DNA of 64,000 bases from Spyradocola merdavium (GCA_018711265.1 DVIM01000067.1:1-64000), one strand, 5' to 3'. Counted from the stretch's first letter, positions 32,872 through 42,910 are shown. Made by a program: numbers and translations. Notes: generated by a model from the sequence alone, not told the origin.

Positions 32872-33481
32872 GCAGGAGCGCCTTATGCGCATGACCGAGC
32901 GCGAGCGGCCCCTCTGGGAGGCGGGCGCGCTCGTTGGCGGCGTGGACGAGGCCGGGCGCGGGCCGCTGGCCGGCCCGGTGGTGGCGGCCTGCGTCGTCAT
33001 GCCGCCCGAGCCCCTGCTCCCGGACATCAACGACAGCAAGAAGGTCGCGGAGAAGAAGCGCGAGGCCCTCTGCGAGGAGATCCTGCGCTGCGCCGTCTCC
33101 GTGGGCGTGGGCGTGGCCTCGGTCGAGGAGATCGAGAGCCTCAACATCAAGCAGGCCGCGCGCCTTGCCATGAAGCGCGCCATCGAGCTGGCAAAGCCGG
33201 CGCGCGTCTTCGTGGACGCGGAGCGCGGCCTGGACGTTTCCGTGCCGCAGGAGGGCATCGTCCACGGCGACGCGGTGAGCTATTCCATCGCCGCGGCCTC
33301 GATCGTGGCCAAGGTCACCCGAGATCGGATGATGCTGGAGCTGGACGCGCAGTACCCGCAGTACGGCTTTGCCCAGCACAAGGGATACGGAACCCAGGCC
33401 CACTACGAGGCCCTGCGCGCCTACGGCCCCTGCCCCGCGCACCGCAGGCTCTTCATCCGCTCGGCCTTTGCGCCGAAATGA
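32849..33481 (+). CDS. rnhB: Ribonuclease HII
   Basis: RNase HII removes ribonucleotides and RNA primers from DNA. The catalytic acids are in GGVDEAGRGPLAGPV near residue 33, FVDAERGL near 118 and HGDAVSYSIAAASIVAKVTRD near 138. The 210-residue length is normal. The ATG at 32849 was preferred because AGGGGAGG is 6 bases upstream; ATG 32843 is too close to it. It overlaps the end of ylqF. Confidence 0.95.
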   Translation: MAGKRETKQERLMRMTERERPLWEAGALVGGVDEAGRGPLAGPVVAACVVMPPEPLLPDINDSKKVAEKKREALCEEILRCAVSVGVGVASVEEIESLNIKQAARLAMKRAIELAKPARVFVDAERGLDVSVPQEGIVHGDAVSYSIAAASIVAKVTRDRMMLELDAQYPQYGFAQHKGYGTQAHYEALRAYGPCPAHRRLFIRSAFAPK

Positions 33482-33852
33482 GCGCCCATGGGGACCGCGG
33501 CGCCATGGGCGAGCGCGCCGCGCGGGCCTATTTAGAGGCAAAGGGCCTGCGCTTTGTCGGCGCAAACCTGCGCGTCGGGCGGGACGAAGTCGACCTGCTC
33601 ATGCGCGAGGGCGAGACGCTGGTCTTTGTCGAGGTCAAGCTCCGCAAGGACCGGGACGACGCGCCCTTTGCCGTGGACGCGGCAAAACAGCGGCGCATTT
33701 CGCGCGCGGCCGTCGTTTATCTAGCGGAGCATGGCCTGTTGGGCCGGCCTGCGCGGTTTGACGTGGTTTCGGTCGGGTTCGATGGGGCGCGCCTGGACGT
33801 GCGCCACATCGAAAACGCCTTTCCGCTCGCGCGCGGAAGATATTTTGTATGA
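33478..33852 (+). CDS. YraN/UPF0102 family protein
   Basis: A 124-residue member of the YraN family, which has a restriction-nuclease-like fold of unknown role. GERAARAYLEAKGL and the core RVGRDEVDLLMREGETLVFVEVK carry the acidic and lysine residues of the nuclease motif; the usual GEID is DEVD here. The start overlaps the rnhB stop (ATGA), the classic rnhB-yraN pairing. comM and dprA, also usual partners, follow after the glycosyltransferase genes. Confidence 0.9.
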   Translation: MSAHGDRGAMGERAARAYLEAKGLRFVGANLRVGRDEVDLLMREGETLVFVEVKLRKDRDDAPFAVDAAKQRRISRAAVVYLAEHGLLGRPARFDVVSVGFDGARLDVRHIENAFPLARGRYFV

Positions 33853-33865
33853 CGAGGATGAAACC

Positions 33866-36800
33866 ATGAGACGAAAGATCTGGATCTGCTGCCTGCTCCT
33901 GCTGCTGGCGCTGGTGCTGCCGCTCGGCGCGCAGGCTGCGGAAAACCTGGTGCAAAACGGCGACTTTTCCCAGTGGGACGAGAGCGGCCTGCCCGTGGGC
34001 TGGACCTATGCGGCCTGGACGCAGGACGAGACCGTCTCCACCTATTGGACGGAGGAAGTGGACGGAAACCGCTGCGTGCGCCTGCAAAACTTTTCGGAAA
34101 ACGACGCGCGGCTGGAGCAGACGGTCGCCGTCCGGGGCAACACGACCTACCGGATCTCCGCGCGCATGAAGGCGGAGGGCGGCGACCCCGAGCGCACGGG
34201 CGGCAACCTCTCCGTCTCCGGGAGCCTTGCCGTGTCGCAGGACTATGCGGACACGGACGGGCAGTGGGTGCCGGTCGAATTGTATGGAAAGACCGGCTTC
34301 TTCCAGGGAGAGATCACCGTGGCCCTGCGCGTGGGCTTCTACGGCGAGGAAAACGTGGGCTCGGCCTGGTTTGACGACGTCGTGGTCGAGGCTGTGGACG
34401 AGGTGCCCGCGGGCGTGACGGTGCAGAGCCTGCAGGATGCGCCCGTGAGCGCCGCCTCGGACGAGACGGAGGGCGCGGACTGGATTCCGATGCAGACCTT
34501 CGTCGCGGCGGCGTTTGCGCTGCTGGTCTGCGCCTTTGTCTACCGCCTGCGCGGCGTGGAGATCGAAAAAGCGCGCGCGGGGCGTCTCTTTGGCGCGATC
34601 CTCGCGGCGGCGGGCGCGCTGCGCCTCTTCCTTGCGGCCGTGAACCCGGGCTACGAGGTGGACATCAACTGCTTTACGAGCTGGGGACAGACGCTCGCGC
34701 AGGTCGGGCCTGCGGACTTCTACGCGCAGGGCTTCTGCGACTATCCGCCCGGCTACCTCTACGTTCTGGGCCTGCAGGCGCTCGTGGCCAATCTGCTGGG
34801 CCTTACGGCGAACACCGCGCCGTACCTGGTGCTGCTCAAGCTCCCGGCCATCGCCTGCGACCTTGCGGCGGCGTACTTGCTCTACCGCATCGCGCTGCGC
34901 GCCGGCAAGCCCAAGTGGGCGCTGCTGGCGGGCGCGGCCTATGCCTGCATGCCCGCGGCGATTCTGGACAGCGCCATGTGGGGGCAGATGGACGCGGTGC
35001 TGGTCCTGCTGATCCTGCTGGTGGTGGACGCCTTCCTGCAGAAGAAGACGCTGCGCGCGGCGATCCTCTACGGCGTCGCGGTGGCGGTCAAGCCCCAGGC
35101 GCTGATGCTGGGCACGATCCCGCTCTTCGGCTATGCGCTGGAGATCCTGGAGGACCCCAGGCGCGGCGCAAAGCGGCTCCTTGCCGGCGTTGCGGCGTGC
35201 CTTGGCGTGATCGCGGCGATCTCGCTGCCCTTCCTCGTGCGCCAGGAGCCGGCCTTCCTCGTGGAGAAGTACCTCTCCACGCTCTCCTCCTACCCGTATG
35301 CCACGGTCAACGCCCTGAACTTCTTCTTTGCCGCGGGCGCGAACTGGGTGGACCAGGGCGCGGCGCTCCTGGGCCTGCCCTACGCGGTCTGGGGGACGGT
35401 CGGCCTGCTGGCCAGCGTCGTTGTGGGCCTCGTGTTCTTCTTCAAGAGCCGCGACCGGCGCGCCATTCCCCTCTGCGCGGCGCTGATCCTGGCGGGCGCG
35501 TTCTGCCTCGGCGTGCGCATGCACGAGCGGTACATGTTCCCGGCGCTCGCGCTGCTGCTGCTGGCGGCCGTGCTCTACGCGGACAGGCGGCTGTACGGGA
35601 TCTTTGCGGGCTTTAGCGCGACAAACGCCGTGAACATCTACATCGTCCTGCAGAACGAGCACGTTCTTGCGGAAAACCAGGCGCTGGGCACGGTGGTCGC
35701 GGTGGTGAACCTCGCGCTGCTGGCCTGCCTGCTCCTCACCGCTGCGGACCTATGCTTCGGCGGCAAGCGTCTCTCCGCGGACGAGGACCTGCCGCCGTGC
35801 AAGCGCCAGGTCGTCGGGCCGCGCCTGCCGGACGCCGCGGGCACGGGGGACCGGGCCTCCCTGCGCATGGGCCGCGTGGACTGGCTGCTCATGGGCGCGC
35901 TGACGCTCGTGTACGCGGTGCTGGCGTTCTACCAGCTCGGGGACATGACTGCGCCGCAGACGCTCTGGACGGGCGAAGCGGGCGACAGCGCGGTCATCGA
36001 CCTTGGGCAGGAAGAGCGCCTGACGGAGTTCCGCTATTACGGGGAGATCCCCTACGGCGACTTCACGGTGGAGTTCAGCACAGACGGCGCGAATTGGTCC
36101 GGCGCGGTGGAGCAGAGCGTGGGCGTGCACGACATGTTCAAGTGGCACTCCGTTGCGCTGGAGGAGGACGCGCGCTATGTGCGCCTTACGGTGACAAAGG
36201 ACGAGATCAAGCTCTTTGAGGTCGCGCTCTTCGGGGAGGATGGGACGATTCTGCCCATCGCCTCCTGCACGGCCGAGGCCCTCGCCGACGAGCAGTCCAT
36301 CGTGCCGGCGGAGATCTCTTACATGAACAGCATGTACTTTGACGAGGTCTACCACGGCCGCACCGCCTACGAGCAGCTCCACAACATGGAGTGGTACGAG
36401 AACACGCACCCGCCGCTGGGCAAGGTGTTCATCTCCTGGTCCATCGCGGCCTTTGGCATGACGCCGTTCGGCTGGCGCTTTGCGGGGACGCTCGCGGGCG
36501 TGCTCATGGTGCCGGCGATGTACCTGCTGTGCAAGACGCTGTTCCGCAGGCCCCTGTTCGCCTTCTTTGGGACGTTCCTGATGACGTTCGACTTCATGCA
36601 CCTTGCGCAGACGCGCCTGGGCACGATCGATTCCTACCCGGTGCTCTTCATCATCCTGAGCTTTGCGTTCCTGCTGCGCTACGCGTACATGAGCTTCTAC
36701 CACGACAAGCTCTGGAAGACCTTCGTGCCCCTGGCGCTGTCCGGGTTCTTCATGGGCCTTGGCATGGCGAGCAAGTGGATCGGCATCTACGCGGCCGCGG

Positions 36801-37600
36801 GCCTTGCGGTGCTGTTCTTCTGGATCTTCGGCACGCGGGTGAAGGAGTATCTTGCGGCCAAGCGCGACCTTGCGGCGGGCAACCTTTCCGCCGAGCGCCG
36901 CGAAACCTGCGAGCACATCGCCGCGGTCTTTAAAGGCAAGGCGGTCAAGACCATCCTCGCCTGCGTGGTGTTCTTCGGGATCATCCCGCTGGCCATCTAC
37001 ATCGGCTCCTACTACCAGTTCCTGCGCATCGACGAGCCGCACCACGGCCTCAAGGAGGTCTGGAACTACCAGCTGCACATGTTCAACTACCACAAGGGCG
37101 TGTTCGACAGCCATCCCTTTGAGTCGCCGTGGTGGCAGTGGCCGCTGGACATCCGCAACATCTGGTACTACGTCTCCGACTCCATGCCGGTGGGGTGGGT
37201 CTCGTCCATCTCGGCCCTGGGCAGCCCGGCGGTGTGGTGGGCAGGCCTTGCGTGTCTGATCTGGGTGGCGGTGCGCGCGGTCCGGGGCTACGGCAAGCGC
37301 GACCCGCGCCTGTGGTGGCTGCTGATCGGGTTCTGCGCCAACTACCTGCCCTGGGTGCTCGTGCCGCGCGTGACGTTCGTGTACCACTACTTTGCGTCCG
37401 TGCCCTTCATCGTCCTGTGCACGGTGCTGTTCTTCGAGGACCTGTACGACAAGAAGCGGTGGGCAAAAACGGCCATGTTCGTCTTCATGGGCGTGGTGCT
37501 GGCGCTGTTCCTGCTGTTCTACCCGGTGCTCACGGGCGTGCCCATGACGGAGCTGCACGCGTCGCTCCTGAACTGGCTGCCCTCGTGGACGCTGTACTGA
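33866..37600 (+). CDS. Giant membrane glycosyltransferase with two GT-C modules and two lectin-like domains
   Basis: A 1244-residue protein. Residues 1-24 are a signal peptide ending AQA. Residues 25-190 look like a carbohydrate-binding jelly roll (NLVQNGDFSQW start). Then comes a first GT-C membrane module with aspartate in YEVDINCFTSWGQ and CDYPPGYLY. After about residue 670 a second module begins; its first outer loop holds a discoidin-like (F5/8 C) domain (VIDLGQEERLTEFRYYGE, then FTVEFSTDGANW). It continues as a PMT/GT39 protein with DEVYHGRTAYEQLHNMEWY and THPPLGK, the family catalytic and signature motifs. It should transfer sugar from a polyprenyl carrier to an outside acceptor, possibly protein. 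GtrA is encoded next. The start at 33866 is set by GACGAGGATG spacing and the signal peptide. Confidence 0.87.
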   Translation: MRRKIWICCLLLLLALVLPLGAQAAENLVQNGDFSQWDESGLPVGWTYAAWTQDETVSTYWTEEVDGNRCVRLQNFSENDARLEQTVAVRGNTTYRISARMKAEGGDPERTGGNLSVSGSLAVSQDYADTDGQWVPVELYGKTGFFQGEITVALRVGFYGEENVGSAWFDDVVVEAVDEVPAGVTVQSLQDAPVSAASDETEGADWIPMQTFVAAAFALLVCAFVYRLRGVEIEKARAGRLFGAILAAAGALRLFLAAVNPGYEVDINCFTSWGQTLAQVGPADFYAQGFCDYPPGYLYVLGLQALVANLLGLTANTAPYLVLLKLPAIACDLAAAYLLYRIALRAGKPKWALLAGAAYACMPAAILDSAMWGQMDAVLVLLILLVVDAFLQKKTLRAAILYGVAVAVKPQALMLGTIPLFGYALEILEDPRRGAKRLLAGVAACLGVIAAISLPFLVRQEPAFLVEKYLSTLSSYPYATVNALNFFFAAGANWVDQGAALLGLPYAVWGTVGLLASVVVGLVFFFKSRDRRAIPLCAALILAGAFCLGVRMHERYMFPALALLLLAAVLYADRRLYGIFAGFSATNAVNIYIVLQNEHVLAENQALGTVVAVVNLALLACLLLTAADLCFGGKRLSADEDLPPCKRQVVGPRLPDAAGTGDRASLRMGRVDWLLMGALTLVYAVLAFYQLGDMTAPQTLWTGEAGDSAVIDLGQEERLTEFRYYGEIPYGDFTVEFSTDGANWSGAVEQSVGVHDMFKWHSVALEEDARYVRLTVTKDEIKLFEVALFGEDGTILPIASCTAEALADEQSIVPAEISYMNSMYFDEVYHGRTAYEQLHNMEWYENTHPPLGKVFISWSIAAFGMTPFGWRFAGTLAGVLMVPAMYLLCKTLFRRPLFAFFGTFLMTFDFMHLAQTRLGTIDSYPVLFIILSFAFLLRYAYMSFYHDKLWKTFVPLALSGFFMGLGMASKWIGIYAAAGLAVLFFWIFGTRVKEYLAAKRDLAAGNLSAERRETCEHIAAVFKGKAVKTILACVVFFGIIPLAIYIGSYYQFLRIDEPHHGLKEVWNYQLHMFNYHKGVFDSHPFESPWWQWPLDIRNIWYYVSDSMPVGWVSSISALGSPAVWWAGLACLIWVAVRAVRGYGKRDPRLWWLLIGFCANYLPWVLVPRVTFVYHYFASVPFIVLCTVLFFEDLYDKKRWAKTAMFVFMGVVLALFLLFYPVLTGVPMTELHASLLNWLPSWTLY

Positions 37601-37617
37601 GAAGGGAGGCATGCATC

Positions 37618-38025
37618 GTGGAGAAGCTCAAGGCGCTCTTTGTGCAGGCCGTAAAGTTCGGCCTGGTGGGCGTGATCAACACCCTGGTGGACTACCTTTC
37701 CTATACGCTCCTGCTGTTCATCCCCTTCTTTGCGGAGAACTACGTTCTGGCGCAGATCATCGGCTACAGCCTGGGCCTGTGCAACAGCCTGGTGCTGAAC
37801 AAGCGCTGGACCTTTGCCCAGCGGGAGCCGATGACGCGCCGCCAGCTCGCGTGCTTCCTGGCGGTGAACCTGGCGGCGCTGGCGGTCTCGACGGGGATCC
37901 TGGTGCTGACGCAGGAGCGGTTGCAGATGAACCGCTACATCGGCAAGGCCATCTCGGTCGTGGGGTCCATGGCGGTCAACTTCGTGGGCAACAAGCTCCT
38001 GGTCTTCCGGGAGCAGCGCGGCTGA
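37618..38025 (+). CDS. GtrA family membrane protein
   Basis: GtrA-like proteins have four membrane helices and are thought to flip polyprenyl-linked sugars for GT-C enzymes. The 135-residue protein shows FVQAVKFGLVGVINTLVDYL and ends with VNFVGNKLLVFRE, both family marks. The start is GTG at 37618 with GGGAGG 8 bases upstream. Placed right after the giant glycosyltransferase, it likely supplies its lipid-linked donor. Confidence 0.9.
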   Translation: MEKLKALFVQAVKFGLVGVINTLVDYLSYTLLLFIPFFAENYVLAQIIGYSLGLCNSLVLNKRWTFAQREPMTRRQLACFLAVNLAALAVSTGILVLTQERLQMNRYIGKAISVVGSMAVNFVGNKLLVFREQRG

Positions 38026-38056
38026 GCGCAGGCGAAAAGAGAGAGGGGGAAGGGAG

Positions 38057-39589
38057 ATGCTATCGACCGTAACCAGCTGCGGCCGGCAGGGAATCGAGGG
38101 CTACCCCATGCGCGTGGAGGTGGACGTGCGCGACGGCCTGCCCATGGTGGACGTCGTGGGCCTGCCGGACGCGGCGGTGCGCGAGTCGCGCGAGCGCGTG
38201 CGCACCGCCCTGCGCAACAGCGGCTTTCCCTTCCCCGTGGCGCAGATCACGATCAACCTGGCCCCTGCGGACATCAAGAAGGAGGGGCCCTGGTACGACC
38301 TGCCCATCGCGCTGGGCATCCTCGCGGCCTCGGGCCGCATCCCGCAGGAGAAGCTCCGCGGGGCGCTGGCCCTTGGCACCCTGTCCCTGGACGGGTCCCT
38401 CGCGCCGGTGACGGGCGCGCTGCCCATGCTCCTTGCGGCGCGCCGGGCGGGGATCGAGCGGGCGCTCCTGCCCGCGCAGAACGCGCGGGAGTGCGCGTGC
38501 CTGAGCGGCATCGCGCTCTATCCCGTCGAGAGCCTGCGGCAGGCCGCGGCCTTCCTCTGCGGGGAGGCGGAGATCGCGCCGCTCACCCCGGTCCGGTACG
38601 CAGACCTCGCCGAGGACGTGCGGCCGGAGGTGGACCTGGCGTCCGTGCGCGGGCAGTACGCCGCGCGCAGGGCGCTGGAGATCGCGGCCAGCGGCGGGCA
38701 CAACCTGCTGCTCATCGGCACGGCGGGCTCGGGCAAGACCATGCTCGCGCGCTGCCTGCCCGGCATCCTGCCGCGCATGACCGAGCAGGAGGCGCTGGAG
38801 ACGACGGTCATCCACTCCGTCTCCGGCGAGGTTTCCGGGGGACTGATGACGCGGCGGCCCTTCTCCGCGCCGCACCACACGACAAGCGCCGTGGCGCTCA
38901 TCGGCGGCGGCCGCGCCGCGGCGCCGGGCGAGATCTCCAAGGCGCACAACGGCGTGCTGTTCCTGGACGAGCTGCCGGAGTTTCCGCGCGCGGTGCTCGA
39001 GGCCCTGCGCCAGCCCATGGAGGACGGCGTGGTGACCATCTCCCGCGTCAACGCGCGGTGCGTGTACCCGGCGCGGTTCCAGCTCGTCTGCGCGATGAAC
39101 CCCTGCCCGTGCGGCAACTACGGCTCGCGCACGCGGACCTGCCGCTGCACGCCGCACGAGGTCCAGCGGTACCTGAGCCGCATCTCCGGCCCGCTGCTCG
39201 ACCGCATCGACATGGTGGTGGAGATGGACGCCGTGGAGCCGGACGAGGTGTTCGGCCCTGCGGCCGCGCCCGCGGAGGACAGCGAGACCGTGCGCCGCCG
39301 CGTCGAGCGCGTGCGCGCGGCGCAGAACGCGCGCTATGCGGGCGAGGACTTCTTCTGCAACGCGCGCCTGCCCGCCAACCGCCTGGAGGAGATCTGCAAC
39401 CCGACCAAGGACGCGCGGGACGCGCTCGCCCTGTGCATGCGGCGCTTGCAGCTCTCCATGCGCGGCTATGCGCGCGTGCTGCGCATAGCCCGCACCATCG
39501 CGGACATGGCCGGGGAGGCGCGCGTGCAGGCGGAGCACGTGGCCGAGGCGGCTTCCTATCGGGGGACGAACGAAAAATATTGGAAGTAG
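38057..39589 (+). CDS. comM: ComM/YifB Mg-chelatase-like AAA+ ATPase
   Basis: ComM is a hexameric helicase that promotes branch migration in natural transformation. The 510-residue protein has the Lon-protease-like N-terminal domain (EGYPMRVEVDVRDGLPMVDVVGLPD), Walker A IGTAGSGKTML near residue 218, and the NPCPCGNYG motif near 350. AAGGGAG precedes the ATG. dprA follows after 9 bases, a common pairing. Confidence 0.94.
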   Translation: MLSTVTSCGRQGIEGYPMRVEVDVRDGLPMVDVVGLPDAAVRESRERVRTALRNSGFPFPVAQITINLAPADIKKEGPWYDLPIALGILAASGRIPQEKLRGALALGTLSLDGSLAPVTGALPMLLAARRAGIERALLPAQNARECACLSGIALYPVESLRQAAAFLCGEAEIAPLTPVRYADLAEDVRPEVDLASVRGQYAARRALEIAASGGHNLLLIGTAGSGKTMLARCLPGILPRMTEQEALETTVIHSVSGEVSGGLMTRRPFSAPHHTTSAVALIGGGRAAAPGEISKAHNGVLFLDELPEFPRAVLEALRQPMEDGVVTISRVNARCVYPARFQLVCAMNPCPCGNYGSRTRTCRCTPHEVQRYLSRISGPLLDRIDMVVEMDAVEPDEVFGPAAAPAEDSETVRRRVERVRAAQNARYAGEDFFCNARLPANRLEEICNPTKDARDALALCMRRLQLSMRGYARVLRIARTIADMAGEARVQAEHVAEAASYRGTNEKYWK

Positions 39590-39598
39590 GGATGCACC

Positions 39599-40720
39599 AT
39601 GACGAGGGCAGAGGGCGTTTGGATCTGGCTGAGCCGCGTGCGCGGCCTGGGCGCGGGAAGGGCGCGCCAGCTCGTGGAGTTCTTCGGGGGCGAGGAGGCG
39701 CTCCTCGCCGCGCAGGAGCCGGAGCTGCGCGAGGCCGTGGGGGAGGCGCTGGCCGCCAGCCTGCTCGAGGCGCGGCGGCAGGAGGAGATCAACGACCACG
39801 TCCGGGCCTGCCGCCGGGCGGGCGTGCGCATCCTGACGCCCGCAAGCCCCGCCTATCCGGAGGCGCTGCGCGACATCTACGACCCGCCCTGCGCGCTGTA
39901 CGCCCGGGGCGACCTCGGACTGCTGCAGGGCGAGCGCCTGCTCACCCTTGTCGGCACGCGCCGGCACACGAGCTATGGCCGCAGGATCACGGAAAAGCTC
40001 GCCGCGGAGCTTGCGCGCGCGGGCCTTACCATCGTATCGGGCCTTGCGGAGGGCTTGGACAGCGTGGCGCACCGCGCGGCGCTGGACGCGGGCGGAAAGA
40101 CCATCGCCGTCCTTGCAAACGGCCTGGACGTCGCCTACCCCGCGGCGGTCGGCCCCCTGCAGGAGGAGATCGCGCGCAAGGGCCTGCTGGTGAGCGAATA
40201 CCCCCCGGGCACGCGCGCGAGCCGGGCGACGCTCCTGCCGCGCAACCGGCTTCTGGCGGCGCTCTCCCGCGCGACGCTGGTGACGGAGGCCGGGCAAAGG
40301 TCCGGCACGCTGCTGGTGGCCGGCCTTGCCGTGGAATACGGCCGGGAGCTGATGACCGTGCCCGGCAACATCGATTCGCCCGCGAGCTATTCCACCAACC
40401 GCCTGATGCGCACGAGCGCGGAAACGGTGCTTTGCAGCCGCGATGTGCTCCAGGCGTTTGGGATGGCGGACGCGGAGGACGGGGAGGACGGGCCGCCCGC
40501 GGTGGGGCGGCAGGCCGTGCCGGCCGGGCAGGCCGCGCCGGCCGTGACCGAGGAGGAGGAACGGGTGCTGCAGGCCCTGCGCCGGGAGCCGCTCTCCTTC
40601 GACGAGCTGATCGCGCGGACGCAGTTTTCCGCGGCAAAATTAAATTCGCTCTTGACAATGCTGGAATTGAAGGGAATAATAGACCAGTCGGCAGGTCGCA
40701 CCTATGCGACAAAATCTTGA
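39599..40720 (+). CDS. dprA: DNA processing protein DprA
   Basis: DprA loads RecA on incoming single-stranded DNA. The 373-residue protein has an N-terminal SAM-like domain, the Rossmann core VGTRRHTSYGRR with IVSGLAEGLDSVAHRAAL, and a C-terminal winged helix (EEERVLQALRREPLSFDEL onward). No com pilus genes are in the window, so competence itself is unproven. A promoter lies in its last 70 bases. Confidence 0.95.
   Translation: MTRAEGVWIWLSRVRGLGAGRARQLVEFFGGEEALLAAQEPELREAVGEALAASLLEARRQEEINDHVRACRRAGVRILTPASPAYPEALRDIYDPPCALYARGDLGLLQGERLLTLVGTRRHTSYGRRITEKLAAELARAGLTIVSGLAEGLDSVAHRAALDAGGKTIAVLANGLDVAYPAAVGPLQEEIARKGLLVSEYPPGTRASRATLLPRNRLLAALSRATLVTEAGQRSGTLLVAGLAVEYGRELMTVPGNIDSPASYSTNRLMRTSAETVLCSRDVLQAFGMADAEDGEDGPPAVGRQAVPAGQAAPAVTEEEERVLQALRREPLSFDELIARTQFSAAKLNSLLTMLELKGIIDQSAGRTYATKS
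40652..40680 (+). promoter_or_regulatory. Promoter of topA inside the dprA end
   Basis: TTGACA (40652-40657), 17 bases, AATAAT (40675-40680), about 65 bases before topA. Confidence 0.7.
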
Positions 40721-40748
40721 TTTGCAATGGAGTTTACGGGGGTAGAGT

Positions 40749-42866
40749 ATGGCAGCAGCCAGCAGCAAATATAAATTGGTCATCGTGGAGTCCCCTGCGA
40801 AGGCCAAGACCATCGGCAAGTTCCTGGGCAGGGGCTACAAGGTCGAGGCCTGCAACGGCCACGTCCGCGACCTGCCTAAGAGCCAGATTGGCGTGGACGT
40901 GGAGCACAATTTCGAGCCCCGCTACATCACCATTCGCGGCCGGGGCGAGATCTTGGAGAAAATCCGCAAGGAGGCCCGCGGCGCGTCCAAAGTGATCCTG
41001 GCGACCGACCCGGACCGCGAGGGCGAGGCCATCTCCTGGCACCTGGCCAATATTTTGAAGATCGACCCGGCTTCCGACTGCCGCGTGGAGTTCAACGAGA
41101 TCACGGCCCAGGCCGTCAAGGCCGCGATGAAGAAGCCGCGGCCCATCAATTTGCAGCTCGTGGACGCGCAGCAGGCGCGCCGCGTGCTCGACCGCCTGGT
41201 CGGCTATAAGATCAGCCCGCTGCTCTGGGCCAAGGTCCGCAAGGGCCTGTCCGCCGGGCGCGTGCAGTCCGTCGCAACGCGCATGATCGTCGACCGCGAG
41301 GCCGAGATCGACGCCTTCGTGCCCCAGGAATACTGGACCATCACCGCCAAATTCACCGATGGAAACCAGAAATTCGTGGCCAAGTACGTGGGCAAGGGCG
41401 ACGAAAAAACCGAGATCACCTCCGAGGCGCAGGCCAAGGAGGTCCGCGACTTCCTGCTCGGGCAGACCTATTCGGTCACCGCCGTAAAGAGCGGGGAGCG
41501 GCGCAAGAACCCGCCGCCGCCCTTCACCACCTCCAACCTGCAGCAGGAGGCGGTGCGCAAGCTCTCCTTCACCACGAAGAAGACCATGCAGATCGCCCAG
41601 ATGCTCTACGAGGGCGTGGACATCGAGGGCGAGGGCAGCGTCGGCCTCATCTCCTACATCCGCACGGACTCCACGCGCCTTTCCGACGAGGCGCTCACCG
41701 CCGCGCGCGAGTACATCGCCGACAACTTCCGCCCGGAATACCTGCCCGAGACGCCCAACGTCTTTAAGGGCCGCAAGAACGCGCAGGACGCGCACGAGGC
41801 CATCCGCCCGACCCACGCCCTCTATTCCCCGGAAAAGGTCAAGGCGTCCCTCACGCGCGACCAGTACCGGCTCTATAAGCTCATCTACGACCGGTACCTT
41901 GCCTCCCAGATGACGCCCGCCGTCTACGAGACGCTGAACATCGAGCTTGCCGGCGGCGGCGCGCAGTTCCGCTTCGGCGGCATGAAGAAGAAGTTCGCGG
42001 GCTTTACCGTCCTCTACGAGGAGGGGCAGGACGAGCCCGCCGAGAAGGAGACCGCCCTGCCCAAGGTCGCCGTCGGCGACAGCGTCACCATGGCGGACCT
42101 TGCGCCGGAGCAGCACTTCACCCAGCCCCCGCCCCGCTACACAGAAGCCTCCCTCGTGCGCGCGATGGAGGAAAAGGGCATCGGCCGGCCCTCGACCTAC
42201 GCGCCCACCATCACCACCATCCTCGCCCGCGGCTACGTCACGCGCGAAAACAAGGCCCTGGTCCCCACGGAGCTGGGGGTGCTGGTGACCGAGATGATGA
42301 CCGAGAACTTCAAGTCCATCGTGGACATGCAGTTCACCGCCGACATGGAGGAGGAGCTGGACACGGTCGAGGAGGACGGCAAGGACTGGCACGAGGTCAT
42401 CGAGAAGTTCTACGGCCCCTTCTCCGAGCAGCTCGAGGCCGCGGAGAAGAACATCGAGAAGGTCGAGGTCAAGGACGAGGTCTCGGACGTCCAGTGCGAC
42501 AAGTGCGGCGCCATGATGGTCTACAAGATGGGGCGGTTCGGCAAGTTCCTGGCCTGCCCGAACTTCCCGGCCTGCCGCAACACCATGCCCATCGTCCGCG
42601 CGATCGACGCGCACTGCCCCAAGTGCGGCGGCGCGATCCTCGTGCGCAACACCAAGCGCGGGCGCGTGTTCTACGGCTGCGAGCGGTACCCGGAGTGCGA
42701 CTTCACCTCCTGGGACATGCCCGTGGACGACCGCTGTCCGGTCTGCGGCAGCCCCATGGTGCTCAAGCGCGACCGGAAGAAGGACATCTCCTGGCACGTC
42801 TGCACGAACGAGAGCTGCAAGCACCGCGTGGAGGTGGAGACCCCCGCGCAGGACGAGGCGGAATAA
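40749..42866 (+). CDS. topA: DNA topoisomerase I
   Basis: TopA relaxes negative supercoils. The 705-residue protein begins with the Toprim domain (VIVESPAKAKTIGKFLG), has DPDREGEAISWHL near residue 90, the active tyrosine Tyr303 in SYIRTDSTRLS, and three C-terminal four-cysteine zinc fingers (CDKCGAMM, CPKCGGAI, CPVCGSPM). GGGGGTAG is a weak ribosome site. Confidence 0.98.
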   Translation: MAAASSKYKLVIVESPAKAKTIGKFLGRGYKVEACNGHVRDLPKSQIGVDVEHNFEPRYITIRGRGEILEKIRKEARGASKVILATDPDREGEAISWHLANILKIDPASDCRVEFNEITAQAVKAAMKKPRPINLQLVDAQQARRVLDRLVGYKISPLLWAKVRKGLSAGRVQSVATRMIVDREAEIDAFVPQEYWTITAKFTDGNQKFVAKYVGKGDEKTEITSEAQAKEVRDFLLGQTYSVTAVKSGERRKNPPPPFTTSNLQQEAVRKLSFTTKKTMQIAQMLYEGVDIEGEGSVGLISYIRTDSTRLSDEALTAAREYIADNFRPEYLPETPNVFKGRKNAQDAHEAIRPTHALYSPEKVKASLTRDQYRLYKLIYDRYLASQMTPAVYETLNIELAGGGAQFRFGGMKKKFAGFTVLYEEGQDEPAEKETALPKVAVGDSVTMADLAPEQHFTQPPPRYTEASLVRAMEEKGIGRPSTYAPTITTILARGYVTRENKALVPTELGVLVTEMMTENFKSIVDMQFTADMEEELDTVEEDGKDWHEVIEKFYGPFSEQLEAAEKNIEKVEVKDEVSDVQCDKCGAMMVYKMGRFGKFLACPNFPACRNTMPIVRAIDAHCPKCGGAILVRNTKRGRVFYGCERYPECDFTSWDMPVDDRCPVCGSPMVLKRDRKKDISWHVCTNESCKHRVEVETPAQDEAE

Positions 42867-42874
42867 AAATCCAG

Positions 42875-42910
42875 AAAGGGGGCGTGACGATTTGTCACCT
42901 CCCCTTTTTT
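42875..42910 (+). terminator. Terminator after topA
   Basis: Outer stem AAAGGGG/CCCCTTT (42875-42881 with 42901-42907), inner stem GTGAC/GTCAC, then a T run. The next gene has its ribosome site just after. Confidence 0.85.
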
